DNA of 9,789 bases. It comes from Clostridia bacterium. GTDB taxonomy: Bacteria; Bacillota; Clostridia; Oscillospirales; Butyricicoccaceae. Made by a program: the position numbers and the translations under genes. Below are positions 1 through 5,700 of this stretch, in pieces; positions within the stretch are counted from its first letter, which is position 1; each line of letters opens with the position of its first letter. The notes beneath the pieces are model-generated. The model searched no databases. It had not been told where the DNA came from and saw only the letters and a list, made by a program, of their open reading frames with translations. The stretch lies in the NCBI GenBank assembly GCA_017407765.1, contig JAFQVZ010000084.1, positions 1 through 9,789 on the forward strand, written 5' to 3'.

Positions 1-202
1 CAGGGCCTCCAACCTGCGCGAGCTGTGCGGACTCACCGGCTGCACACAGGTGCATACCTCGGCAGGACAGCAAAGAATTATGGATATAAGCGAGAGTTTT
101 TCGGATAAAGTAAGCTTCAATCCCGATAGGGCGCCCGCTGCCGGATATGGCAGAACGATGCGCGAGGCCGTGGAGCAGGTGATAAGGGAGGCACGAGCAT
201 GA
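1..202 (+). CDS. cutC: CutC-family protein, C-terminal part (5' end outside window)
   Basis: Only the last 66 residues are visible, read in the frame starting at base 2 and ending at TGA 200-202. The fragment opens with RASNLRELCGLTGCTQVHTSAG. This lines up with the end of the CutC TIM barrel in E. coli ([22 protein letters not shown]), where the G-x-G-(V/I)-R strand and the VHSSAG strand sit near the active-site end of the barrel. A Met-Arg-Glu helix follows and closes the protein. CutC is called a copper homeostasis protein, but its biochemical role is unsettled; it is unrelated to the choline TMA-lyase also called CutC. Its stop overlaps the next start (ATGA at 199-202), so it is very probably co-transcribed and translationally coupled with the ROK kinase. 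That placement suggests a link to sugar or amino-sugar metabolism, which is inference. Family assignment rests on by-eye similarity of a short C-terminal piece. Confidence 0.75.
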   Translation, partial: RASNLRELCGLTGCTQVHTSAGQQRIMDISESFSDKVSFNPDRAPAAGYGRTMREAVEQVIREARA

Positions 203-1068
203 GGGTACTTGCAATGGATGTAGGCGGCACCGCCGTAAAATCCGCCATCGTAGACGAAAACGGCACCATGTTTGAGTTTCGCGAGACTCCGACCGCGAAG
301 GTAATATGGGAGGGTGTGGTCGAGATAGCCAATAGCTACAGCGGCTATGAGGCCATTGGTATAAGCACCGCAGGCATAGTCGACTATCGCCATGGCGTGG
401 TTGTCTTCAGCAGCGCGGCCCTCGGATACACCGACAACGAGCCTCTGGCACGCGAGGTCAGCGAGGCGGTGGGAGTTCCTGTATTCGTCGAGAATGATGT
501 CAATTGTGCCGCTATGGGCGAGTTTGCCTTCGGCGCGGGACGCGGGTGCAGCGACTTTGTTTGTGTCACCTATGGCACCAGCATAGGCGGTGCTGTGTTT
601 ATAAACGGCAGGCTCTATCGCGGAACACGCAACATGGCAGGCGAGATAGGGCATTTTGTGACCCATGCCTATGGCCGACCCTGCCCCTGCGGCAAGCAAG
701 GATGCTATTCGGAATATGCCTCGGCCACTGCTCTGATCGAGAGGGCCAAGGTTATAAACCCCGGGTATTCCGACGGAAGGATCATCGCCGCATCGCTTGA
801 TAATCCTCTGCTGAGGCAGGCGGTGTGGGACTGGGCCGATGAGGTAGGTATCGGCCTTGCAACGGTCATACATATTTTCGACCCCAAAAAGGTCATCCTT
901 GGCGGCGGCATCATGAATGATTCTATCTTCGTCGAGGTCATCAACGAGAGGCTTCCGCGCCACATCATGCCCTCTTATTCGCAGGTGGAGGTAGTGGCGG
1001 CCGAGACCGGAAACCGCGCGGGCATCCTTGGCGCCGCGGCGGTGGCTATCAACGGTATGAACGAATGA
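199..1068 (+). CDS. ROK-family sugar kinase (probable amino-sugar or hexose kinase)
   Basis: A 289-residue cytoplasmic kinase, the usual length for single-domain ROK sugar kinases without the N-terminal helix-turn-helix of ROK repressors. The phosphate-binding DVGGT is at residues 7-11. The catalytic aspartate is in EN-D100-VN, and GEIGH is at 148-152. The zinc motif C162-P-C164-G-K-Q-G-C169, with H152 as fourth ligand, is complete. A GGG turn lies near residue 235. The expected reaction is ATP-dependent 6-phosphorylation of a hexose or N-acetylhexosamine. The position directly before nagA (ATGA overlap at 1065-1068) favours N-acetylglucosamine or N-acetylmannosamine, but specificity cannot be read from sequence. 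The start at 199 has a good ribosome binding site (GGGAGG at 186-191, spacing 7) and overlaps the CutC stop. One oddity is that the glutamate usually two residues after the last zinc cysteine (GCxE) is serine here: the sequence reads GCYSEYAS, with glutamate one place later at 172. Confidence 0.9.
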   Translation: MRVLAMDVGGTAVKSAIVDENGTMFEFRETPTAKVIWEGVVEIANSYSGYEAIGISTAGIVDYRHGVVVFSSAALGYTDNEPLAREVSEAVGVPVFVENDVNCAAMGEFAFGAGRGCSDFVCVTYGTSIGGAVFINGRLYRGTRNMAGEIGHFVTHAYGRPCPCGKQGCYSEYASATALIERAKVINPGYSDGRIIAASLDNPLLRQAVWDWADEVGIGLATVIHIFDPKKVILGGGIMNDSIFVEVINERLPRHIMPSYSQVEVVAAETGNRAGILGAAAVAINGMNE

Positions 1069-2093
1069 TATATAAGAACGGATTTGTTTTCTGCGGCGGC
1101 AGGCTTGAAAGGCTTGATCTGGAGGTCAATGACGGCATTCTGACCCGCATAGCGCCGCATATTGAGGGCGAAGGCGAAGACTGCAGCGGAAAGTATATTC
1201 TGCCTCTTATGGCCGACATCCATACCCACGGCTGCCTTGGGATAGATTTCTGCGAGGCCGATAAGGGCGATATGGCCGCGATGGATGAATATTACTTATC
1301 CACAGGCGTTGGATATCACCTGCCCACCATCATCTCGTCGCCGAAGAAGGATTATAAGGGTATAGTTTCAGGGCTGAATGGCAGAAAGCTCCGACTTGAA
1401 GGGCCCTTTTTCGCACCGGTAAAAAAGGGCGCTCACGACGAAAAATGCCTTTGCCTGCCCGATATGGAGCTGATAGACAGCCTTGGCGGCAGCGTCGCCA
1501 TGGTGGATATCGACCCCACGCTGCCCGGTGCCTTGGATATGATAGAACGCCTTGAAAAGAGGGGCATAAAAACATCGCTTGCCCACACCGGAGCCACATA
1601 TACTCAGGCAATGGAGGCCTTTGACCGCGGATGCCGCCATGTAACACACCTTTTTAATGCCATGAATGGCATTCATCATAGAGAAAGCGGCCTTATAGGT
1701 GCGGCTTTTGACCGGAAAGATGTTGTCGTAGAGCTTATCTGTGACGGCTATCATATAGATCCGTCGGTCCTTAGAATGGCTTTCAGGCTGTTTGAAGGCA
1801 GAGTCGCCGTTATATCCGACAGCTATAAAACGATGGGTATCGAGCACAGCGGCTGTGCAAAGCTGCCCGATGGGACCATCGCCGGCGCAGTTAAGGGGGT
1901 AGGGCAGACCTGCATGAACCTTATTAAATGGGGAATAGAGCCCCTTGAGGCGATCAAAGCAGCCTGCGTCACTCCCTTTAAAGCTATGGGCATCGAGCCT
2001 TTTGAAATAAAAGAAGGCGAAAAAGCGGCCTTTGTGATAGCAGAAGGCTGCGGTGCCTTGAAGACGGTTATTGGAAATAACATTTATAAATAA
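1065..2093 (+). CDS. nagA: N-acetylglucosamine-6-phosphate deacetylase
   Basis: A 342-residue amidohydrolase-superfamily enzyme that converts GlcNAc-6-phosphate to glucosamine-6-phosphate and acetate in the cytoplasm. Visible motifs are the N-terminal metal-site strand DIHTHG (H53, H55) and LEGPF with metal ligand E112, followed by KKGAH. Metal ligands H174 (in LAHTGA) and H195 (in HVTHLFNAM) follow, then the catalytic aspartate D252 in ISDSY. These match E131, H195, H216 and D273 of the E. coli enzyme. The protein is about 40 residues shorter than typical NagA, and much of the loss lies just before LEGPF, where the helical segment is compressed. All key residues are kept, so activity is expected. 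The start overlaps the ROK kinase stop (ATGA) with no obvious Shine-Dalgarno of its own, which implies translational coupling. Isoleucine is often ATA here, as in the kinase and unlike iadA. No nagB is present in the window, so the next step must be encoded elsewhere. Confidence 0.93.
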   Translation: MIYKNGFVFCGGRLERLDLEVNDGILTRIAPHIEGEGEDCSGKYILPLMADIHTHGCLGIDFCEADKGDMAAMDEYYLSTGVGYHLPTIISSPKKDYKGIVSGLNGRKLRLEGPFFAPVKKGAHDEKCLCLPDMELIDSLGGSVAMVDIDPTLPGALDMIERLEKRGIKTSLAHTGATYTQAMEAFDRGCRHVTHLFNAMNGIHHRESGLIGAAFDRKDVVVELICDGYHIDPSVLRMAFRLFEGRVAVISDSYKTMGIEHSGCAKLPDGTIAGAVKGVGQTCMNLIKWGIEPLEAIKAACVTPFKAMGIEPFEIKEGEKAAFVIAEGCGALKTVIGNNIYK

Positions 2094-2095
2094 AT

Positions 2096-2100
2096 GGAGG
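2096..2100 (+). promoter_or_regulatory. Ribosome binding site of iadA
   Basis: GGAGG lies 8 nt before ATG 2109 and directly after the nagA stop (TAA 2091-2093). An upstream in-frame ATG at 2094 would contain this site inside its own coding sequence and has no site of its own, so 2109 is the better start. Confidence 0.8.
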
Positions 2101-2108
2101 AAGAGACT

Positions 2109-3278
2109 ATGAACAAGATGATCAAGCTCATTAAGAATGCCGATATTTACGCTCCCGAGCACCTCGGCCTTAAGGATATCCTGATCTGCGGCAATAAGAT
2201 CGCAAGGATCGACGACAGCATCGAGGGATACGACAACCTTCCCGATGTCGATATCTATGACGCAAGAGGAATGATCGTTGCTCCCGGCCTTATCGATATG
2301 CATGTTCATATCACAGGCGGCGGCGGTGAGCAGGGCCCCACATCCCGTGTTCCCGAGATCAACCTTTCCGAGCTGCTGCTCAACGGCGTAACCACCTGCG
2401 TCGGCCTGCTGGGCACCGACGGCACAACAAGAAGCCTTGAGAACCTGCTTTCCAAGTGTAAGGCTCTCAATGAAGAGGGTATGACCTGCTATATGCTGAC
2501 AGGCGCTTATCAGTATCCTTCCCCCAATCTGATGGGCAACGTCATCCGCGACATCATGCTCATTGACGAGTGCATCGGCACAAAGATCGCCCTCAGCGAC
2601 CACCGTGCCTCCAACCTCAGCTGCGACGAGCTTATCCGTGTGGCATCCGATACACGCATGGGCGGCCTGCTGTCGGGCAAGGCCGGCATGCTTTGTATGC
2701 ACATGGGCGTCGGCAAGAATATGCTCAACGACGTATTCTATGCTATCGACCACACCGAGATCCCCATCAGCACATTCCTGCCCACACACATGGGCCGCAA
2801 TATCCCCCTGGTCAGCCAGGGCATCAGACTGACCGAGATGGGCGGCAACATCGACATCACAGCCAGCGACCCTGCTATCTCCGATAAGGCTGCCAGCGAC
2901 ATGATCGCCTACGCCCTCCGCAACGGAGCAAGCGCCGACAGCATCACCATCTCGTCCGACGGCTGCGGAAGCCAGCCCAGATTTGACGAGAAGGGCGAGT
3001 GCATCGGCCTTGACTACACATCTCCCAAGGTCCTGCTCATCGAGCTCAAGAACTGTGTATTCAAGGAAGATATCCCTCTTGAAGTCGCACTTAAGTTCCT
3101 GACCAAGAACCCCGCAAGGATCATCGGCAAGGCCGGTGTAAAGGGCGAGGTAAAGATGGGTGCCGATGCCGACCTGGTCGTTCTCAACGAAAATCTCGAT
3201 ATCGTCCACGTAATGGCCAAGGGCGAGCACGCTGCTGACAACGGAAATGCCATTTTGAAGGGCAGATTCGAAAAATAA
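2109..3278 (+). CDS. iadA: Isoaspartyl dipeptidase (beta-aspartyl dipeptidase), peptidase family M38
   Basis: A 389-residue protein, almost the same length as E. coli IadA (390) and similar along its whole length. It hydrolyses beta-aspartyl (isoaspartyl) dipeptides left after breakdown of damaged proteins. The binuclear metal site is complete: H65 and H67 in MHVH, the carboxylated lysine K159 in TKIALSDHR, H198 in MHMG, H227 in LPTHMGRN and D284 in SSDGCGSQ. The substrate-binding residues expected for the family are also present: E74 in GGGGE, Y134 in LTGAYQYPS and R230. The start was set by the ribosome binding site at 2096-2100. The gene follows nagA by 15 nt and is probably the last gene of this cluster. 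Its codon use differs sharply from nagA: almost every isoleucine is ATC and I saw no ATA, which resembles the highly expressed infB and nusA. This suggests strong expression or a separate history. Linking it to amino-sugar genes is inference. Confidence 0.95.
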   Translation: MNKMIKLIKNADIYAPEHLGLKDILICGNKIARIDDSIEGYDNLPDVDIYDARGMIVAPGLIDMHVHITGGGGEQGPTSRVPEINLSELLLNGVTTCVGLLGTDGTTRSLENLLSKCKALNEEGMTCYMLTGAYQYPSPNLMGNVIRDIMLIDECIGTKIALSDHRASNLSCDELIRVASDTRMGGLLSGKAGMLCMHMGVGKNMLNDVFYAIDHTEIPISTFLPTHMGRNIPLVSQGIRLTEMGGNIDITASDPAISDKAASDMIAYALRNGASADSITISSDGCGSQPRFDEKGECIGLDYTSPKVLLIELKNCVFKEDIPLEVALKFLTKNPARIIGKAGVKGEVKMGADADLVVLNENLDIVHVMAKGEHAADNGNAILKGRFEK

Positions 3279-3288
3279 GCCCCTTTTT
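3258..3288 (+). terminator. Weak possible terminator at the end of iadA
   Basis: A short GGGC (3260-3263) can pair with GCCC (3279-3282), with flanking AA/TT, followed by T3284-T3288. The stem is only about 4-6 bp with a bulged C and a 15-nt loop that includes the stop codon. It is the only structure with a T-run near the end of iadA, so it is offered as a weak candidate. The larger inverted repeat 3285-3339 has no T-run after it on this strand. Confidence 0.25.
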
Positions 3289-3339
3289 GCCCCACTTTTG
3301 GTCATATTTGTTGAGTTAAAAGCTTGCAATGGGGCAAAA
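3285..3339. repeat. Inverted repeat overlapping the rimP-operon promoter
   Basis: TTTTGCCCCA (3285-3294) and TGGGGCAAAA (3330-3339) are perfect 10-bp inverted copies. A nested CTTTT (3295-3299) and AAAAG (3318-3322) can extend the pairing and would leave CTTGCAA (3323-3329), which includes the -35 hexamer, as a 7-nt bulge. The right arm fills most of the spacer between the -35 and -10 elements. It has no T-run on the + strand, so an operator or DNA-structure role is possible, but chance cannot be excluded. Confidence 0.6.
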
Positions 3340-3352
3340 TTGATGGTATACT
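3324..3352 (+). promoter_or_regulatory. Sigma-A-type promoter with extended -10 for the rimP-nusA-infB operon
   Basis: The -35 element is TTGCAA (3324-3329, 4 of 6 to consensus). A 17-bp spacer separates it from the -10 element TATACT (3347-3352, 5 of 6), which is preceded by TGG (3344-3346), an extended -10. The upstream 3296-3321 stretch is AT-rich. Transcription should start near 3359-3361, giving a leader of about 88 nt before the rimP start codon. It is the only convincing promoter in the window and sits in the only real intergenic gap. Confidence 0.8.
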
Positions 3353-3380
3353 GACTTTGTAAGTTGTATGAATGTTTTGG

Positions 3381-3413
3381 AAAGAGTGAGGTTCGCCTCA
3401 CTCTTTCTTATAT
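3381..3413 (+). terminator. Leader hairpin and U-tract, candidate NusA-stimulated attenuator
   Basis: A perfect 11-bp stem (3381-3391 with 3396-3406) is closed by the tetraloop TTCG (3392-3395). If the A-U pairs at its base are read as A-tract and U-tract, an 8-bp GC-containing stem is followed by TTTCTTATAT (3404-3413), a U-tract interrupted by C and A. It begins about 20 nt after the predicted transcription start and ends 34 nt before the rimP start codon. In B. subtilis the same operon is autoregulated by NusA-stimulated termination in its 5' leader, and NusA-dependent terminators there tend to have interrupted U-tracts. The structure is seen directly; the regulatory role is inferred. Confidence 0.7.
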
Positions 3414-3433
3414 GGAAAAATTGTTATATGTGA

Positions 3434-3443
3434 AAGGGGGAGG
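3434..3443 (+). promoter_or_regulatory. Ribosome binding site of rimP
   Basis: The purine run AAGGGGGAGG ends 4 nt before ATG 3448; its AAGGGG part gives a spacing of 8. It decides the start against in-frame upstream ATGs at 3364 and 3412. Those have no such site, and translation from 3364 would run through the leader hairpin. Confidence 0.8.
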
Positions 3444-3447
3444 TTCC

Positions 3448-3912
3448 ATGCAGACAAAGGAGCTCATCAGAAAAGTCCGTGAAAAGTGTCTGCCCCTGTG
3501 CGAGGCTGAAGGTCTCAATCTTTGGGATGTAACCTTTGAAAAAGAAGGCAGAAATTATGATCTCTCGGTCTTTATCGACCGTGAGGAGGGCGTTTTTGTT
3601 GAAGACTGCGAAAAGATCAGCCGCGCCCTTGATCCCTATCTCGATGAAAAGCAGTTCGACAGCCTTCCGCCGTATACACTGACCGTTTCGTCGGCCGGAC
3701 TCGAACGCAGGATCGTCAGACCCGAGCATTTTGAATGGGCCATGGGCAAGATGATCGACGTATCCTTCTATAAGGCACGCGACGGCGTTATGGGAGTTTG
3801 CGGAGTGCTGGTAAGCAAGGACGACAATAAGCTTGTTTTGGAGACAGATGACAAAAACATGGAGCTTGACATGGCCGAGGTAGCGCTGGTCAAGCTGCAC
3901 TTTGAAATATGA
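3448..3912 (+). CDS. rimP: Ribosome maturation factor RimP
   Basis: A 154-residue cytoplasmic protein of normal RimP (YlxS/DUF150) length that helps mature the 30S subunit. The N-terminal alpha/beta domain covers roughly residues 1-80. It contains the family pattern of a hydrophobic strand with D-V followed by L-x-V-F-I-D (DLSVFIDREEGV) and the helix DCEKISRALDPYLDE. The linker motif YTLTVSSAGLERRIVRPEHFEWAMGK matches the conserved Y-x-L-E-V-S-S-P-G-(L/I)-x-R-x-L segment, with alanine in place of the usual proline. The C-terminal SH3-like barrel follows (GKMIDVSF to the end). It is the first gene of the operon, 15 nt before nusA, the order seen across Firmicutes. Expression is probably set by the promoter at 3324-3352 and the leader hairpin at 3381-3413. 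Confidence 0.95.
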   Translation: MQTKELIRKVREKCLPLCEAEGLNLWDVTFEKEGRNYDLSVFIDREEGVFVEDCEKISRALDPYLDEKQFDSLPPYTLTVSSAGLERRIVRPEHFEWAMGKMIDVSFYKARDGVMGVCGVLVSKDDNKLVLETDDKNMELDMAEVALVKLHFEI

Positions 3913-3927
3913 AGGAGAACACAGAAA

Positions 3928-4995
3928 ATGAATATCGATATGATCAAGGCTCTCGAAGACCTGGAAAAGGAAAAGGGCATCAAGAAGGATTATATGCTCG
4001 ACAGGATCTCGAAGGCGCTGGCTGCTGCTTTTAAGGCACACCGCAAGGCATCGGTCCAGAGCACAGCCATCGACAATCTCTTTGTCGATATCGACAGCAC
4101 AACAGGTGCTATCAGCATGCACGCTGTAATGACAGTTGTCGAGCCCGGCCTGGTAGACAATGCCGCAAGCGAGATCGACCTGGAGGATGCAGTCGAGTAT
4201 TCGCCCAACATCCAGGTAGGCGATCAGCTCAAGATCGAAGTCGAGGTTGCCGACTTCAGCCGTATCGCTGCTCAGACAGCTATGCAGGTAATCAAGCAGG
4301 GCATCCGCGAGGCAGAGCGCGGCATGGTAGTTGAGGAGTTCGCTTCCAAGGAGCACGACATCCTCACAGCAACAGTAAGCAAGGTCGACTCTCATCGTGC
4401 CATTATTGAGATCAACGGCAAGAGAGACAAGACAGAAACATCTCTCTCGGCTTCCGAGCAGATCCGCGGCGAAGTCCTCAGAGAGGGCGACAAGATCAAG
4501 GTCTATGTCGTTGAGGTCAGAAATGCAGGCAAGGGCCCCCAGATCGTTGTTTCCAGAACACATCCCGGCCTTGTAAAGAGGCTTTTTGAGCTTGAAGTTC
4601 CCGAGATCTATGACGGCACAGTTGTTATCCAGAGCATTGCAAGAGAGGCAGGCTCCAGAACAAAGATCGCCGTTTATTCCGACGACGAGAATGTCGATCC
4701 CATCGGCGCATGCGTTGGCCCCAAGGGCGGCCGTGTTTCGGCTGTTGTCGACGAGCTTAAGGGCGAGAAGATCGACATCATCAAGTATTCCGATGATCCC
4801 ATCCAGTTCATCGCAGAGGCTCTTTCGCCCTCCGATGTAATCTCGGTACAGCTCCTCGAGGACGGCAAGAGCTGCGTAGTAGTCGTTCCCGACGATCAGC
4901 TTTCGCTGGCTATCGGCAAGGAAGGCCAGAATGCCCGCCTCGCTGCCAAGCTGACCGGCTTTAAGATCGACATCAAGCCCCAGTCCCAGGCTTGA
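3928..4995 (+). CDS. nusA: Transcription termination/antitermination factor NusA
   Basis: A 355-residue RNA polymerase-binding factor that promotes pausing and intrinsic termination and takes part in antitermination. Domains in order are the N-terminal RNAP-binding domain (about 1-125), S1 (about 135-200), KH1 with loop GPKG at 264-267, and KH2 with loop GKEG at 330-333. The protein ends just after KH2 (DIKPQSQA). It therefore lacks the acidic repeats of proteobacterial NusA, as is normal for Firmicutes such as B. subtilis (371 residues). In S1, the segment usually read as EA-x-L-P-x-x-E-Q-I is ETSLSASEQI, so the conserved proline is missing. The start has AAGGAG at 3912-3917, spacing 10, overlapping the rimP stop. 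By analogy with B. subtilis, NusA may limit its own operon by acting on the leader terminator at 3381-3413. Confidence 0.97.
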   Translation: MNIDMIKALEDLEKEKGIKKDYMLDRISKALAAAFKAHRKASVQSTAIDNLFVDIDSTTGAISMHAVMTVVEPGLVDNAASEIDLEDAVEYSPNIQVGDQLKIEVEVADFSRIAAQTAMQVIKQGIREAERGMVVEEFASKEHDILTATVSKVDSHRAIIEINGKRDKTETSLSASEQIRGEVLREGDKIKVYVVEVRNAGKGPQIVVSRTHPGLVKRLFELEVPEIYDGTVVIQSIAREAGSRTKIAVYSDDENVDPIGACVGPKGGRVSAVVDELKGEKIDIIKYSDDPIQFIAEALSPSDVISVQLLEDGKSCVVVVPDDQLSLAIGKEGQNARLAAKLTGFKIDIKPQSQA

Positions 4996-5006
4996 TCGGA
5001 GGCATC

Positions 5007-5297
5007 ATGCCTAAAAAGATCCCTATCAGGCAGTGCGCAGCCTGCCGTGAAAAGAAAGAAAAGTTTGCTCTCGCCAGAGTGGTAAGAACTCCTTCGGGCG
5101 AGGTATTATACGATGCAAAAGGCAAGGTTTCGGGCCGCGGCGCATATATCTGCAAGGATATAAAGTGCCTCGAGAAGGCTGTAAAGAGCCGCGCGCTTTC
5201 GCGTGCTTTGGAATGCGATATTCCCGACGAGGCCTTTGCAGAGCTCAGAAGACAGTTTGAAGAGCAGGAGAAGGAGGCAGATGATGGACAGAACTGA
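5007..5297 (+). CDS. ylxR: YlxR (RnpM) family RNA-binding protein
   Basis: A 96-residue basic protein of the YlxR/DUF448 family. The N-terminus, MPKKIPIRQCAACREKKEK, carries the typical pattern of a basic lead-in, R-x-C-x-x-C, then lysines. It continues with the strand LARVVRTPSGEV and the family signature GRGAYIC followed by a helix with CLEKAVKSRALSRAL. The B. subtilis homologue binds the RNase P RNA and modulates RNase P. The start ATG 5007 follows GGAGG (4998-5002, spacing 4). A TTG at 4992 is also open, but it overlaps the nusA stop and would place the ribosome binding site inside the gene, so 5007 is preferred. The gene begins 11 nt after nusA and its 3' end overlaps ylxQ. The C-terminus is acidic and glutamine-rich (RRQFEEQEKEADDGQN), partly because it contains the ylxQ ribosome binding site. 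Confidence 0.9.
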   Translation: MPKKIPIRQCAACREKKEKFALARVVRTPSGEVLYDAKGKVSGRGAYICKDIKCLEKAVKSRALSRALECDIPDEAFAELRRQFEEQEKEADDGQN

Positions 5298-5697
5298 TAT
5301 CCTTAACTTTCTCGGTTTCATGCGTAAGGGCGGTTTTATTGCCGCAGGCGCTGAAGAGACCGCTGAAAAGGCCCTTGTCGGCAAGGTAAAGCTGATCGTT
5401 CTTGCCGATGATGTTTCGGCAAACACAGCAAAATGGATGGCATCGGTAGCCGAGCAGAAGGAAGTTTCCGTCATCCGCCCCGGTTTCACCAAGGCAGAGA
5501 TGGGCGGTGCCCTCGGCATCGGCGAATGCGCTGCACTTGCCGCATGCGACACCGGCCTTGCCATCACCCTCAGCAAAAAGCTGGAAATGCCCGAACTTAC
5601 ACAGCAGCTCGAGCTTAAGCTCGAGCGCGAAAAGCGCCGCAAGGCCAAGAAGCTGGCAGGTAAGAGTAAGGCAAATAACACAAGAAGGGGGAAATAA
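5284..5697 (+). CDS. ylxQ: YlxQ, L7Ae/L30e-family RNA-binding protein
   Basis: A 137-residue protein with the L7Ae/L30e/Gadd45 fold, which typically binds kink-turn RNA. Family features are the N-terminal helix ILNFLGFMRKGG, the glycine/alanine-rich FIAAGAEETAEKAL, the strand KLIVLADDVSANTAK, and a C-terminal half with the G-x-A-L-G-x-G-E-C-A pattern. Two adjacent in-frame ATGs (5281, 5284) are possible. AAGGAGG at 5271-5277 is 3 nt from the first and 6 nt from the second, so 5284 is preferred. It overlaps the ylxR end by 14 nt and ends 3 nt before infB. It is longer than the usual ~100-residue YlxQ because of a lysine/arginine-rich tail (about residues 105-137), probably helical and RNA-binding. 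The DNA for that tail contains a perfect 20-bp palindrome (5607-5626). Confidence 0.9.
   Translation: MDRTDILNFLGFMRKGGFIAAGAEETAEKALVGKVKLIVLADDVSANTAKWMASVAEQKEVSVIRPGFTKAEMGGALGIGECAALAACDTGLAITLSKKLEMPELTQQLELKLEREKRRKAKKLAGKSKANNTRRGK
5607..5626. repeat. Perfect 20-bp palindrome inside ylxQ
   Basis: The sequence GCTCGAGCTTAAGCTCGAGC equals its own reverse complement. As RNA it can fold into an 8-bp stem with a UUAA loop. It encodes part of QLELKLER in the basic tail and lies 75 nt before the infB start. It may simply arise from Leu-Glu-Leu-Lys-Leu-Glu codon choice. Confidence 0.8.
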
Positions 5698-5700
5698 CCT

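Noticed and set aside
2058..2090. Possible promoter for iadA (TTGAAG and TATAAA near the end of nagA)
   Set aside because: The spacer is about 21 bp, and the predicted start would fall inside the iadA ribosome binding site.
1368..3401. A 677-codon open frame on the - strand opposite nagA and iadA
   Set aside because: It is also aligned with the sense codons of two clearly real genes, shows no domain, and has the same cause (rare TTA, CTA and TCA codons).
3364..3447. N-terminal extension of RimP from ATG 3364 or ATG 3412
   Set aside because: No ribosome binding site precedes these codons, the frame would translate the leader hairpin, and the added residues are not part of RimP. The strong purine-rich site points to 3448.
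3424..4563. A 379-codon open frame on the - strand opposite rimP and nusA
   Set aside because: It is codon-aligned with rimP and nusA, has no plausible ribosome binding site or domain, and is a shadow.
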